From positions 1,612,001 through 1,676,000 of the forward strand of contig NZ_CP126084.1 of NCBI RefSeq assembly GCF_030122845.1: a stretch of DNA of 64,000 bases, written 5' to 3'. This DNA is from Paenibacillus woosongensis. GTDB lineage: Bacteria; Bacillota; Bacilli; Paenibacillales; Paenibacillaceae. The notes beneath the pieces were generated by a model. That model did not search any database and was not told the origin of the DNA. It saw only the letters and a list, made by a program, of their open reading frames with translations. The position numbers and the translations under genes are program-made. Shown piece by piece: positions 54,694 to 62,893 of the stretch. Each line of letters starts with the position of its first letter. Within the stretch, counting starts at the first letter, position 1.

Positions 54694-55650
54694 ATGTATA
54701 AAGAAAACAGCTGCGGTTACATTTACACTTACGCCAGCCATGAGAATGAGCGGCGGCTATGCGAAATGGAGCTCGCGGCTTTGTTTGGACATTCGCCGAA
54801 TACGGAAGGGTACATCGCAACGGACAAACGGATGGATCCGAGCCGCAGTCCATTTATTTCATACCGGATAGATATCCTGCTTACTGGAGATGATCCGGAC
54901 AGCGTGGCCATGCAAGCGGCCGAGCTTGATCTTCAGGGCAAAACATTTAAAGTCGTATGCATAAAGCTGGGCGGCATGCTTGCATTTAGCTATGAGGAGC
55001 AGCGCGAGCTCGAGCGGCAGATCGGCGGTCGGATTCGCGGTAGAGCGGATATGCGCAATCCCGAGGTGACGTTCGGCCTAATGTTCGTTGATGGGGGCTG
55101 GCTGCTTGGAATATGCCATGCGGCAGAGTCCGTTTGGCTGCGCCATAAGAGCAAGCCGCGCAATTATTCCACAGGACTGAGCACGGCTGTCGCCAGGGCT
55201 TTGGTGAACATCGCGGTGCCCGAGCCGTACGCTGTCAAGGCCATCGACCCATGCTGCGGGATGGGAAATGTGCTGATCGAGGCGTTATCGATGGAGATCG
55301 ATATCGTGGGCCGGGATATTAACCCGTTGGCGGTCCGGGGAGCGAGAATCAATTTGCGCCATTTCGGATACAGCGATGATCGGGTCAGCCTGGGCGATCT
55401 GAATGAAGTAGGCGAGCTTTACGATGCGGCTATCGTGGACATGCCGTACAATTTATGCTCCGTACTGTCACCCGGGGAGCGCGGCGAAATGCTGCGCAGC
55501 ATAAGACGGTTTAGCCAAAGGACAGTCATCGTTTCCACGGAGCAGCTGGAGAAGGAGATCGTTGACGCCGGTTTTCGCATTCACGATTACGGAACGGTCA
55601 GCAAAAGTTCTTTTGTCAGACATATTTGGGTTTGCGGAGCTAATCGGTAA
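54694..55650 (+). CDS. TRM11-like SAM-dependent RNA methyltransferase
   Basis: About 318 residues. The N-terminal part is THUMP-like in arrangement. The catalytic half carries the SAM motif AIDPCCGMGNVLIEAL near 200 and motif IV as IVDMPYNLCSVLS, where the usual DPPY is DMPY. This set fits TRM11/RlmKL-type base methyltransferases acting on tRNA or rRNA; the target is not predictable. ATG 54694 has GGGAG ten bases upstream; GTG 54649 and ATG 54673 are earlier in-frame options. Followed directly by the riboswitch. Confidence 0.75.
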   Translation: MYKENSCGYIYTYASHENERRLCEMELAALFGHSPNTEGYIATDKRMDPSRSPFISYRIDILLTGDDPDSVAMQAAELDLQGKTFKVVCIKLGGMLAFSYEEQRELERQIGGRIRGRADMRNPEVTFGLMFVDGGWLLGICHAAESVWLRHKSKPRNYSTGLSTAVARALVNIAVPEPYAVKAIDPCCGMGNVLIEALSMEIDIVGRDINPLAVRGARINLRHFGYSDDRVSLGDLNEVGELYDAAIVDMPYNLCSVLSPGERGEMLRSIRRFSQRTVIVSTEQLEKEIVDAGFRIHDYGTVSKSSFVRHIWVCGANR

Positions 55651-55734
55651 GGGATGAATGATTGTCATCTGTGCGGTTTTCCCCTATAATCCAATACAGA
55701 CGAAGATGTATGAATGCCTAGTGCCAAATGGAAA

Positions 55735-55970
55735 AACCGTAGGTCCCAAGGCGGCGCTTGTCCGCAAGCTTCCGCCACGGGTTAATAGGGAAGCCGGTGC
55801 AATTCCGGCACGGTCCCGCCACTGTAAACAGGGATGAAGCTCATGATATGCCACTGTCATTCGTTAAACCCGCACTCTGCCTTACTTTGAAGGTAGTTGC
55901 TGGAAAGGGACACGCGAAGATGGGAAGGCGAGCCGAATCGGCAACCTGGAGTCAGGAGACCTGCCTATGG
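55735..55970 (+). promoter_or_regulatory. Cobalamin riboswitch
   Basis: Conserved core elements are visible in order: GGTTAATAGGGAAGCCGGTG at 55789, GCCACTG pieces before and after (CCGCCACTGTAA, ATGCCACTG), and the B12 box GAGTCAGGAGACCTGCC at 55949. It lies upstream of btuFCD with a terminator between, so adenosylcobalamin binding should lower expression of the uptake operon. Low-complexity reading frames across it are not genes. Confidence 0.95.
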
Positions 55971-56074
55971 GAATCAAGAGACGGTCCTTCGAGGAAAGGA
56001 TACGTTCTGCTAAAAGAGCTATGCTGCGGACAAGCTGGGTGGCTTGTACCGTACATGGACTTGTTTGTAGACGT

Positions 56075-56107
56075 AGCCCGATCCTGCACGGATGGGGCTT
56101 TTTCCTG
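56075..56107 (+). terminator. Riboswitch expression-platform terminator
   Basis: AGCCCGATCC and GGATGGGGCT form a stem with a short loop and TTTTT tail, about 105 bases after the B12 box and before the btuF start. Confidence 0.85.
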
Positions 56108-56182
56108 TCTTTTTGCTGTATTTCCATTGAGAACGGGCTTTTCATGTACAAACTATACGCCTTCTAAGGAGAGAGAGAATTC

Positions 56183-57196
56183 ATGAACAAATTTAGAAAG
56201 TTCTGGGGGATTTGGCTTCTAGCAATCATGCTCGTCGTGATGGCTGGCTGCGGCAAGGATGCGGCAGGCACGAACACTGGAAATGCTCCAGCTCAGCAGG
56301 AACAGAACGCTCAAACCGGACAGGGGGTGCAGGGGGATTCTGCGTCTGATGCGCAGCGCACAGCCTATCCGTTGACCGTGAAGGATGTTACTGGCGCGGA
56401 ATTCACTTTCGAAGCTGCGCCGCAAAGAATCGTTTCGCTGGCTCCATCGGAGACGGAAGGATTATTCGCGCTTGGGCTGGATGAGCAAATCGTAGGTGTG
56501 TCCGATGTCGACGATTATCCCGAAGCGGTGAAGGACAAGCCGCGGATGGGCGGGTTCCAGGTCAACGTTGAGGCGGTCATCGCCGCCAAGCCGGATCTGG
56601 TGCTGGCCGGCAATCTGATCGCCCCGGCAACCGTAACAAGCCTTACCGATCTCGGAATCAAGGTTTATCAATCGAATCCGACCAATCTGGACGAAACGCT
56701 GGCGAATATTAGAGCCGTAGGGGAAATTACCGACCGGCAGAAGGAAGCCGAGGAAGTTGTCGCCCAAATGGAGAAAGAACGCGATATGGTCTTGGATGCC
56801 GTTAAGTCCTTGACTCCGGAACAGAAAATGAAAGTCTACATCGAGTTTTCGCCAGGCTGGACCGTTGGGAAAGGCGTGTACATGGACGAACTGATTACGC
56901 TGGCCGGGGGAGAGAACGTAGCTTCCGATCTGGAAGGCTGGAACGAAATCAATGAAGAGAACATCATTAAAGCCAACCCGGACGTTATTCTGTTTGCCAA
57001 AAATGTCGTCGACGAGAACAACAAGACGATTGGAGATATGATTAAAGCACGTGGTGGCTGGGATCAAATTACGGCCGTAAAAGAAGACCGTGTCATCGGC
57101 CTGGATGATAACCTGCTCAGCCGTCCTGGCCCGCGCGTGACCCAGGGATTGATTGAAATGGCACGGGCCATTTATCCGGAATTGATCCAGCAATGA
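56183..57196 (+). CDS. btuF: Cobalamin ABC transporter substrate-binding lipoprotein
   Basis: Surface lipoprotein of 337 residues with lipobox VMAGC (Cys ~23), a short linker (about 24-60), then a class III binding fold: RIVSLAPSETEGLFALGL, GVSDVDDYPEAVKDKPRMGGF, LVLAGNLIAPATVTSL, KVYIEFSPGWTVGKGVYMDELI and ILFAKNVVDENN. Riboswitch control makes corrinoids the likely ligand. ATG 56183 lies behind AAGGAGAGAGAG. It overlaps btuC by 4 bp. Confidence 0.9.
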   Translation: MNKFRKFWGIWLLAIMLVVMAGCGKDAAGTNTGNAPAQQEQNAQTGQGVQGDSASDAQRTAYPLTVKDVTGAEFTFEAAPQRIVSLAPSETEGLFALGLDEQIVGVSDVDDYPEAVKDKPRMGGFQVNVEAVIAAKPDLVLAGNLIAPATVTSLTDLGIKVYQSNPTNLDETLANIRAVGEITDRQKEAEEVVAQMEKERDMVLDAVKSLTPEQKMKVYIEFSPGWTVGKGVYMDELITLAGGENVASDLEGWNEINEENIIKANPDVILFAKNVVDENNKTIGDMIKARGGWDQITAVKEDRVIGLDDNLLSRPGPRVTQGLIEMARAIYPELIQQ

Positions 57197-58239
57197 TGAA
57201 TAAATTGGCGGGATACGGAACGGCGGGTTTGGTACTTCTGGCTGTTACGCTGCTGGTCTGCATCGGCGTTGGTTCCGTTTTTCTGCCGACCGGCGAGATT
57301 ATCGGCATTTTGCTTCACCGCCTGCCATGGATCGGCAGCATGATTACGCCGGACTGGGACGTCTCGGCAGAGCAGATCGTTATGCAGGTACGGCTGCCGC
57401 GCGTACTGCTCGGCATGCTGGTCGGCGCTTCTTTGGCGGTGGCGGGGGCCGCATTTCAGGGCGTGCTGCGCAATCCGCTGGCAGACCCGTTTACCTTAGG
57501 CGTTTCCTCGGGCGCGGCGGTCGGTGCGGCTACGCTGATTTTCTTTGGTTGGCAGTTCTCTTTAATCGGCGTGTTTACGCTGCCGGTCATTGCGTTTATA
57601 ACAGGGGCAAGCACACTGCTTGTCGTCATGTGGCTGGCCAGGGAAAACGGGAAAATTCCGATCGAAAGCCTTATCTTGTCGGGCGTGGTCATGCAGTCTT
57701 TTCTCGGTGCGATCGTTTCTTTTTTGACGGCCATGTCGAAAAAGACGGTGAACGAAATACTATACTGGACGATGGGAAGTCTCAGTTTGCGCGGATGGTC
57801 GTATACGATCATCCTTTTCCCGTATTTGGTCATTGGGCTGCTGTTCCTGTGGAGCCAGGCCCGCAGCTTAAATCTGCTTGCGCTTGGTGAGCGTCAGGCA
57901 TCCCATTCCGGGCTGAATGTTGATCGCACGAAGGTCTTGGTTTTGCTTGTGGCAACGTTAATGAGTGCGGCGGCTGTATCCGTGTCTGGGGTCATCGGTT
58001 TTGTCGGCTTGGTTATTCCCCATATGATACGGCTGATAACGGGACCGGATTATCGGTTGATTATTCCACTCTCCGCGCTTGGCGGGGGGATATTCATGAT
58101 GTGGAGCGATTTGGCCGCCCGGACGGTATTGGCCCCAACGGAGATCCCTTTGGGCGTGGTCACGGCCTTCGTCGGCGCTCCGTTCTTTGCTTATCTGCTG
58201 TACCGCAATAAGAAGCGGCGAATGGAGGAGCTGCAATGA
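57193..58239 (+). CDS. btuC: Cobalamin ABC permease, FecCD/BtuC family
   Basis: Membrane subunit of 348 residues, about ten helices. Family motifs: RLPRVLLGMLVGASLAVAGAAFQGVLRNPLADPFTLGVSSGAAVGA, MGSLSLRGW, LGERQASHSGLNV and GVIGFVGLVIPHMIRL, ending near PFFAYLLYRNKK. The first ATG at 57193 overlaps the btuF stop. Partner of the two flanking genes. Confidence 0.94.
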   Translation: MMNKLAGYGTAGLVLLAVTLLVCIGVGSVFLPTGEIIGILLHRLPWIGSMITPDWDVSAEQIVMQVRLPRVLLGMLVGASLAVAGAAFQGVLRNPLADPFTLGVSSGAAVGAATLIFFGWQFSLIGVFTLPVIAFITGASTLLVVMWLARENGKIPIESLILSGVVMQSFLGAIVSFLTAMSKKTVNEILYWTMGSLSLRGWSYTIILFPYLVIGLLFLWSQARSLNLLALGERQASHSGLNVDRTKVLVLLVATLMSAAAVSVSGVIGFVGLVIPHMIRLITGPDYRLIIPLSALGGGIFMMWSDLAARTVLAPTEIPLGVVTAFVGAPFFAYLLYRNKKRRMEELQ

Positions 58240-59021
58240 TCGAAGTACAAGGGGTAGAGAAATCCTATGGACGCCAGACGGTGCTCAAGGGGATTGACTG
58301 GCAGGTGCAGCGGGGCGATTTCTGGGGAATTATCGGGCCGAACGGCAGCGGAAAGACGACGCTGCTGAACGTGCTGTCAGGTGTAGAGAGTCCTGAGGCC
58401 GGGGAGGTAATGCTGGACGGCAGGCCGCTCGCAGCCTATGGGCGCAAGGCGCTGTCTAGGAGGCTCGCCGTGCTTCAGCAGGACGGCTTGCCGCCGATGG
58501 CTTTTCCGGTGCGCCAGGTGCTGGAAATGGGGAGGTTCCCTTTTCAAAATTGGCGCGGAAAGGAAGAAGGAAACGGTGCCGAGGTTTTGCTCAATGAAAT
58601 TGTAAGCCGTCTGGATTTGCAAGGGCTGGAGAACAAGCCGCTGCATGTGCTTAGCGGCGGGCAAAGACAGCGGGTTGCCCTCGGCAAAGTGATGGCGCAG
58701 CAGCCGGAGCTTGTGCTGCTGGATGAACCGACGACCTACCTCGACATCCGCTACCAGATGCAGTTCATGGAACTGGTCTCGAGCTGGCAGCGGGCCGAAC
58801 ATTTAACGGTCGTTGCCGTGATGCATGATTTGAATTTGGCGGCCTTGTATTGCGACAAGCTGCTTGCTTTGCGGGATGGCAAAATCGTTGCAACGGGAAC
58901 GCCAAACGAAATTATTACCCCGGAAATAGTGAAGTCGCTGTTTGAAGTGGATGCTTATTCGGTCATGCATCCGGATCGCGGCGTGCCCCAACTGCTACTG
59001 CGTAGTGAACAGGGGACGTGA
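58236..59021 (+). CDS. btuD: Cobalamin ABC transporter ATP-binding protein
   Basis: ATPase of 261 residues. Walker A GPNGSGKTTLLNVL near 34, Q-loop LAVLQQDGLPPMAFPVRQVLEMGRFP, signature LSGGQRQRVALGKVMA, Walker B LVLLDEPTTYLDI, H-loop AVMHDLNLAALY. Overlaps btuC by 4 bp (ATGA), completing btuFCD. Tandem repeats begin about 30 bases after its stop; no terminator is obvious there. Confidence 0.93.
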   Translation: MIEVQGVEKSYGRQTVLKGIDWQVQRGDFWGIIGPNGSGKTTLLNVLSGVESPEAGEVMLDGRPLAAYGRKALSRRLAVLQQDGLPPMAFPVRQVLEMGRFPFQNWRGKEEGNGAEVLLNEIVSRLDLQGLENKPLHVLSGGQRQRVALGKVMAQQPELVLLDEPTTYLDIRYQMQFMELVSSWQRAEHLTVVAVMHDLNLAALYCDKLLALRDGKIVATGTPNEIITPEIVKSLFEVDAYSVMHPDRGVPQLLLRSEQGT

Positions 59022-59050
59022 GTCGGGAGAAGCGAGGCGTGAGAAGCTAG

Positions 59051-59232
59051 GCATGAGGTATGAGGCATGAGGCATGAGGCATGAGGCGTGAGGTATGAGG
59101 TATGAGGTATGAGGTATGAGGCATGAGGCATGAGGCATGAGGTATGAGGCGTGAGGCATGAGGTATGAGGTATGAGGTATGAGGTATGAGGTATGAGGCA
59201 TGAGGCATGAGGCATGAGGCATGAGGCGTGAG
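59051..59232 (+). repeat. 26-copy heptamer tandem array
   Basis: Twenty-six exact 7-bp units of the form G[C/T][A/G]TGAG: 11 GCATGAG... with runs of GTATGAG and a few GCGTGAG. The total is 182 bp with no interruptions. A second short array, GTATCT four times, follows at 59244-59267. Confidence 0.95.
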
Positions 59233-59304
59233 TATGTGTACCAGTATCTGTATCTGTATCTGTATCTGTGCCTGTCTCCTGTGTCGATAAATCACTGGAA
59301 ACAA

Positions 59305-60133
59305 CGCAAACAGATCAAGTAGCGCCTTCTGTGCCCGTAAGCGAGCCAGCAACCAGCGAGTTTGCAGCAACTTAGGCTTACTGGTGCCCTGAATAGTAGT
59401 GTTGGAACTCCCATACAGCGTAACGGACACAGGTTCCGCTATTTCACGGAAATCTCGGATTACGGGCAGCTAACGGACCGTGGTTCCGCTAATGTGCTCT
59501 AAGCATGGCTTTTTGCACAGAGTTGGTGCCAATAAGGTCTCCTAAGTCCGTTAGGTCGCTGAAAACTACGCAAACAGATCAAGTAGCGCCTTCTGTGTCC
59601 GTAAGCGAGCCAGCAACCAGCGAGTTTGCAGCAACTTAGGCTTACTGGTGCCCTGAATAGTAGTGTTGAAACTCCCATACAGCGTAACGGACACAGGTTC
59701 CGCTATTTCACGAAAATCTCGGTTTACGGGCAGCTAACGGACCGTGGTTCCGCTAATGTGCTCTAAGCATGGCTTTTTGCACAGAGTTGGTGCCAATAAG
59801 GTCTCCTATGTCCGTTAGGTCACTGGAAACTACGCAAACAGATCAAGTAGCGCCTTCTGTGTCCGTAAGCGAGCCAGCAACCAGCGAGTTTGCAGCAACT
59901 TAGGCTTACTGGTGCCCTGAATAGTAGTGTTGAAACTCCCATACAGCGTAACGGACACAGGTTCCGCTATTTCACGAAAATCTCGGTTTACGGGCAGCTA
60001 ACGGACCGTGGTTCCGCTAATGTGCTCTAAGCATGGCTTTTTGCACAGAGTTGGTGCCAATAAGGTCTCCTAAGTCCGTTAGGTCGCTGAAAACTACGCA
60101 AACAGGTCAAATAGCGCCTTCTGTGTCCGTAAT
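59305..60133 (+). repeat. 264-bp tandem direct repeat, three copies plus a partial
   Basis: Copies start at 59305, 59569 and 59833 (264-base period) with a partial fourth from 60097. Each begins CGCAAACAGATCAAGTAGCG and contains GTAACGGACACAGGTTCCGC, CTAACGGACCGTGGTTCCGC and a GTCCGTTAGGT end. No reading frame is conserved, so it is non-coding. Confidence 0.95.
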
Positions 60134-60194
60134 CAAAGGTAACCGCACAATTGTTGACATATTACTAGATTAATTTAGAGAAGAGGGCTGATGG

Positions 60195-61274
60195 ATGAGC
60201 TATTCCATTTCGGACATCATTGGATTAATTGCGCCGCTGCAAAAGAAAGCGGCAGAGTCAGCGGCAGAGCACCTGGATCGATTGACCAAGCCGCCGGGCA
60301 GTCTTGGCAAGCTGGAGGAGCTGGCGGTTCAGCTTGCCGGTATAACCGGGCAGGTTAAACCAAGCTTTCCGCAGCGCGCGATCATTGTGATGGCTGCGGA
60401 TCACGGGGTTTGCGAGGAAGGAATTAGCGCTTTTCCGGCTGAGGTTACCCCGCAAATGGTGTTGAATTTTTTGTCTGGCGGAGCGGCAATTAATGTATTT
60501 GCCCGTCAGGCTTCGGCGGAAGTGTTATGTGTCGATATCGGCGTGAATGCCGAGCTGAGTCATCCGGATCTGTTGGAGCGGAAGGTGAGGATGGGAACGG
60601 CCAATATGGCCCTTGAACCGGCGATGAGCCGTGCGGAAGCAGAAGCGGCTATTTTGGCCGGGGTTGCCGTCGTGAAGGAGGCTGTGAATAAAGGAACAAC
60701 ATTGTTCGTCACCGGTGAAATGGGCATTGGCAACACAACGGCTAGCGCCGCTATCATGAGTGTGCTTACGGGCATTGCTCCAGCCGAATGCGTCGGCCGC
60801 GGCACCGGAATTGACGAACGCAAGCTAGAGCATAAAGCATCCGTAGTAGAACGGGCCATTGCGGTAAATCAGCCGGACGCCAATGATCCGCTCGATGTGC
60901 TTTCCAAGGTGGGCGGACTGGAGATAGCCGGATTGACTGGGGTTATACTTGGCGCAGCCGCCCATCGGTGCCCGGTCGTTATCGATGGATTTATTTCGAG
61001 CGTTGCAGCTTTAGTCGCTCAAAGGCTATGCACGGAGACGGCGGGTTATATGGTGGCTTCCCACCACTCGCAGGAGCCGGGGCATATTCAGGTGCTGCGC
61101 GAGCTTGGACTTTCCCCGATGCTGGAGCTAAATATGCGGCTCGGTGAAGGAACGGGCGGTGCGCTTGCTTTGCAACTGATTGACGGAGCTTGCCGGATCA
61201 TGAAGGAAATGGCTACTTTCGAAAGTGCGGGAATCTCTGCGGGTGAACCGGCTGTCGAGGAGGATGCGAAGTGA
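60195..61274 (+). CDS. cobT: Nicotinate-nucleotide--DMB phosphoribosyltransferase CobT
   Basis: Activates the lower ligand base (5,6-dimethylbenzimidazole or similar) for nucleotide-loop assembly. 359 residues. LDRLTKPPGSLGKLEELA at the N-terminus, IIVMAADHGVCEEGISAFPAEVT, GEMGIGNTTASAAIMS, and near the end LELNMRLGEGTGGALALQL, whose Glu is the catalytic base in the family. ATG 60195 follows GAAGAGGG. It overlaps cobU by 4 bp. The tandem repeats separate it from the riboswitch operon. Confidence 0.96.
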   Translation: MSYSISDIIGLIAPLQKKAAESAAEHLDRLTKPPGSLGKLEELAVQLAGITGQVKPSFPQRAIIVMAADHGVCEEGISAFPAEVTPQMVLNFLSGGAAINVFARQASAEVLCVDIGVNAELSHPDLLERKVRMGTANMALEPAMSRAEAEAAILAGVAVVKEAVNKGTTLFVTGEMGIGNTTASAAIMSVLTGIAPAECVGRGTGIDERKLEHKASVVERAIAVNQPDANDPLDVLSKVGGLEIAGLTGVILGAAAHRCPVVIDGFISSVAALVAQRLCTETAGYMVASHHSQEPGHIQVLRELGLSPMLELNMRLGEGTGGALALQLIDGACRIMKEMATFESAGISAGEPAVEEDAK

Positions 61275-61861
61275 TCGTTATGGTGACTGGCGGCGCCCGG
61301 AGCGGGAAGAGCAGCTTTGCCGAACGCTGGTGTATGAAGCACGCATCCAAGTCATACTATATCGCCACGGCACAGGCTTTCGACGAAGAGATGGAGCAGA
61401 GAATTGCCCTGCATCGTCAGGATCGGGCAGCGGCAGGTTATACGTGGAGGACGATCGAGGAGCCGCTTCAGCTAAGCAATCTACTCATTAAACTGGGAAG
61501 CGGTCAGCTTGAAGAAGCGAACACAGAAACTGAAATCGATACCTCTCCTGCCGTACTGATCGATTGCCTAACGCTATGGCTGTCTAATATGCTGCTCGCT
61601 GTTGGCGAACAGGTTGATGCCGAATCCAGGATGATGAAGGAAATCGATCGTCTTCTTGAGGCAATCGCAGGTTACAGGGGCACGCTTGTAATTGTAACTA
61701 ACGAGGTGGGGAGCGGGATTGTTCCCGCGTATCCGCTGGGCAGGCAGTACCGGGATTTGGCGGGGATTTTGAACCGGCGTGTAGCCGCTATAGCTGATCA
61801 GGTATTTCTTGTTACAGCGGGAATTCCGATTGAGCTGAAAAGCAGGGAGTATAAGCTGTGA
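61271..61861 (+). CDS. cobU: Adenosylcobinamide kinase/guanylyltransferase CobU
   Basis: Phosphorylates adenosylcobinamide and transfers GMP to it. 196 residues. P-loop VTGGARSGKSSFAERW at the start, YYIATAQAFDEEM, then LIDCLTLWLSNML and VTNEVGSGIVPAYPLGRQYRDLAG, the family signatures. GTG start at 61271 overlaps the cobT stop, and it overlaps cobS by 4 bp. Confidence 0.96.
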   Translation: MIVMVTGGARSGKSSFAERWCMKHASKSYYIATAQAFDEEMEQRIALHRQDRAAAGYTWRTIEEPLQLSNLLIKLGSGQLEEANTETEIDTSPAVLIDCLTLWLSNMLLAVGEQVDAESRMMKEIDRLLEAIAGYRGTLVIVTNEVGSGIVPAYPLGRQYRDLAGILNRRVAAIADQVFLVTAGIPIELKSREYKL

Positions 61862-62823
61862 GCAGAAGCAACGAAAGCGAAAGAAATGTTGTGGACGATC
61901 CCCGCACGAACAGCGCAAACAGCAACAATAACAGCGTATCCAGCACCAACAGCGTCAATAACCCCATCATCACTAACAGCACCAACAGTCCGGTCTTGCC
62001 CGATGCCAGTTCCATTAAGGATACCGGCAAGGATTGGCCGCTGGCGGCGGCGTTTCAATTTCTGTCGCGGTTTCCTGTGCCGGTTGAGGTGGATTTTACG
62101 CCGGGGGTGCTGCGGCGCAGTGCCAAATACTATCCGCTGGTCGGCTTCGCTATAGGTGCTGCGCTCGGTCTGGCTACTGTAGGCTGTGCTTGGGTGCTCC
62201 CGCCAATGCCGGCTGCAGTGCTCATCCTCGCTTTATGGATTTGGCTGACCGGGGGGCTGCATCTCGATGGCTGGATGGATTCAGCGGATGCGCTGCTCAG
62301 CTACCGGAGCAGGGAGAGAATGCTGGAAATCATGAAGGACAGCCGGGTCGGCGCCATGGGAGTCATCGCTTGCGTGCTGCTGCTTCTGCTGAAAATGTCT
62401 CTCCTCTACACGCTGATCGGCTATGGCTTTACCCAGGTGGGTGCAGCGCTTCTGACGGCAGCGATATGGAGCCGCTGGTTCATGACCTATGCTATGCAAG
62501 CATGGCCGACGGCGCGGCAGGGTGAAGGGCTTGCGGGCAATTTTCGCGGGCTGAAGCCGGGCAGTATTGCTGTTTCCACGGCTGCCGCCCTGCTGCTATC
62601 CGCCGCAGGATTAACGGCAATAACCTCACTGGAACAGGGAACTGTCCTAGGCTCTCTTGTGCTGTTATACTGTGTTGCGCCTTGCATCGCTTGGCTCGCA
62701 GGCACACTGGCTGCCAGCAGGATCAGCAAGCGGCTAGGCGGATTAACGGGGGATGTCTACGGCGCTTTGAACGAGGGCATTGAGGCAGTGGTACTGCTAG
62801 CAGCGGTGATTTGTCTGGGGTAA
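61858..62823 (+). CDS. cobS: Adenosylcobinamide-GDP ribazoletransferase CobS with Asn/Ser-rich N-terminus
   Basis: Membrane enzyme that joins the lower nucleotide to cobinamide-GDP, the last assembly step. The CobS domain begins near residue 60 with AAAFQFLSRFPVPVEVDF, followed by YYPLVGFAIGAALGL, TGGLHLDGWMDSADALLSYRSRERMLEIMKDSRVGAMG (metal motif), and several helices. The first ~55 residues are an Asn/Ser/Thr-rich low-complexity run not found in ordinary CobS (about 245-260 residues). GTG start at 61858. Confidence 0.93.
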   Translation: MSRSNESERNVVDDPRTNSANSNNNSVSSTNSVNNPIITNSTNSPVLPDASSIKDTGKDWPLAAAFQFLSRFPVPVEVDFTPGVLRRSAKYYPLVGFAIGAALGLATVGCAWVLPPMPAAVLILALWIWLTGGLHLDGWMDSADALLSYRSRERMLEIMKDSRVGAMGVIACVLLLLLKMSLLYTLIGYGFTQVGAALLTAAIWSRWFMTYAMQAWPTARQGEGLAGNFRGLKPGSIAVSTAAALLLSAAGLTAITSLEQGTVLGSLVLLYCVAPCIAWLAGTLAASRISKRLGGLTGDVYGALNEGIEAVVLLAAVICLG

Positions 62824-62828
62824 AAAAC

Positions 62829-62865
62829 AGCAGAGCCGTGGTACCTTGAGTATCACGGCTTTGCT
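62829..62865 (-). terminator. Terminator of the chemoreceptor gene
   Basis: On the minus strand AGCAAAGCCGTGATAC pairs with GTACCACGGCTCTGCT and is followed by GTTTTTTA. It may also end cobS on the plus strand. Confidence 0.75.
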
Positions 62866-62893
62866 GAGGCAGTAAATAATTTTTATCCATTTA

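Noticed and set aside
55758..56186. A 142-codon frame across the riboswitch region
   Set aside because: It runs through conserved riboswitch elements and the terminator and has no ribosome site.
58955..59430. Minus-strand frames rich in PHASCLMPHTS repeats
   Set aside because: They arise because a 7-bp tandem repeat has no stops in some frames; not a gene.
59051..60133. CRISPR array
   Set aside because: The repeats are head-to-tail without unique spacers, and no cas genes are present.
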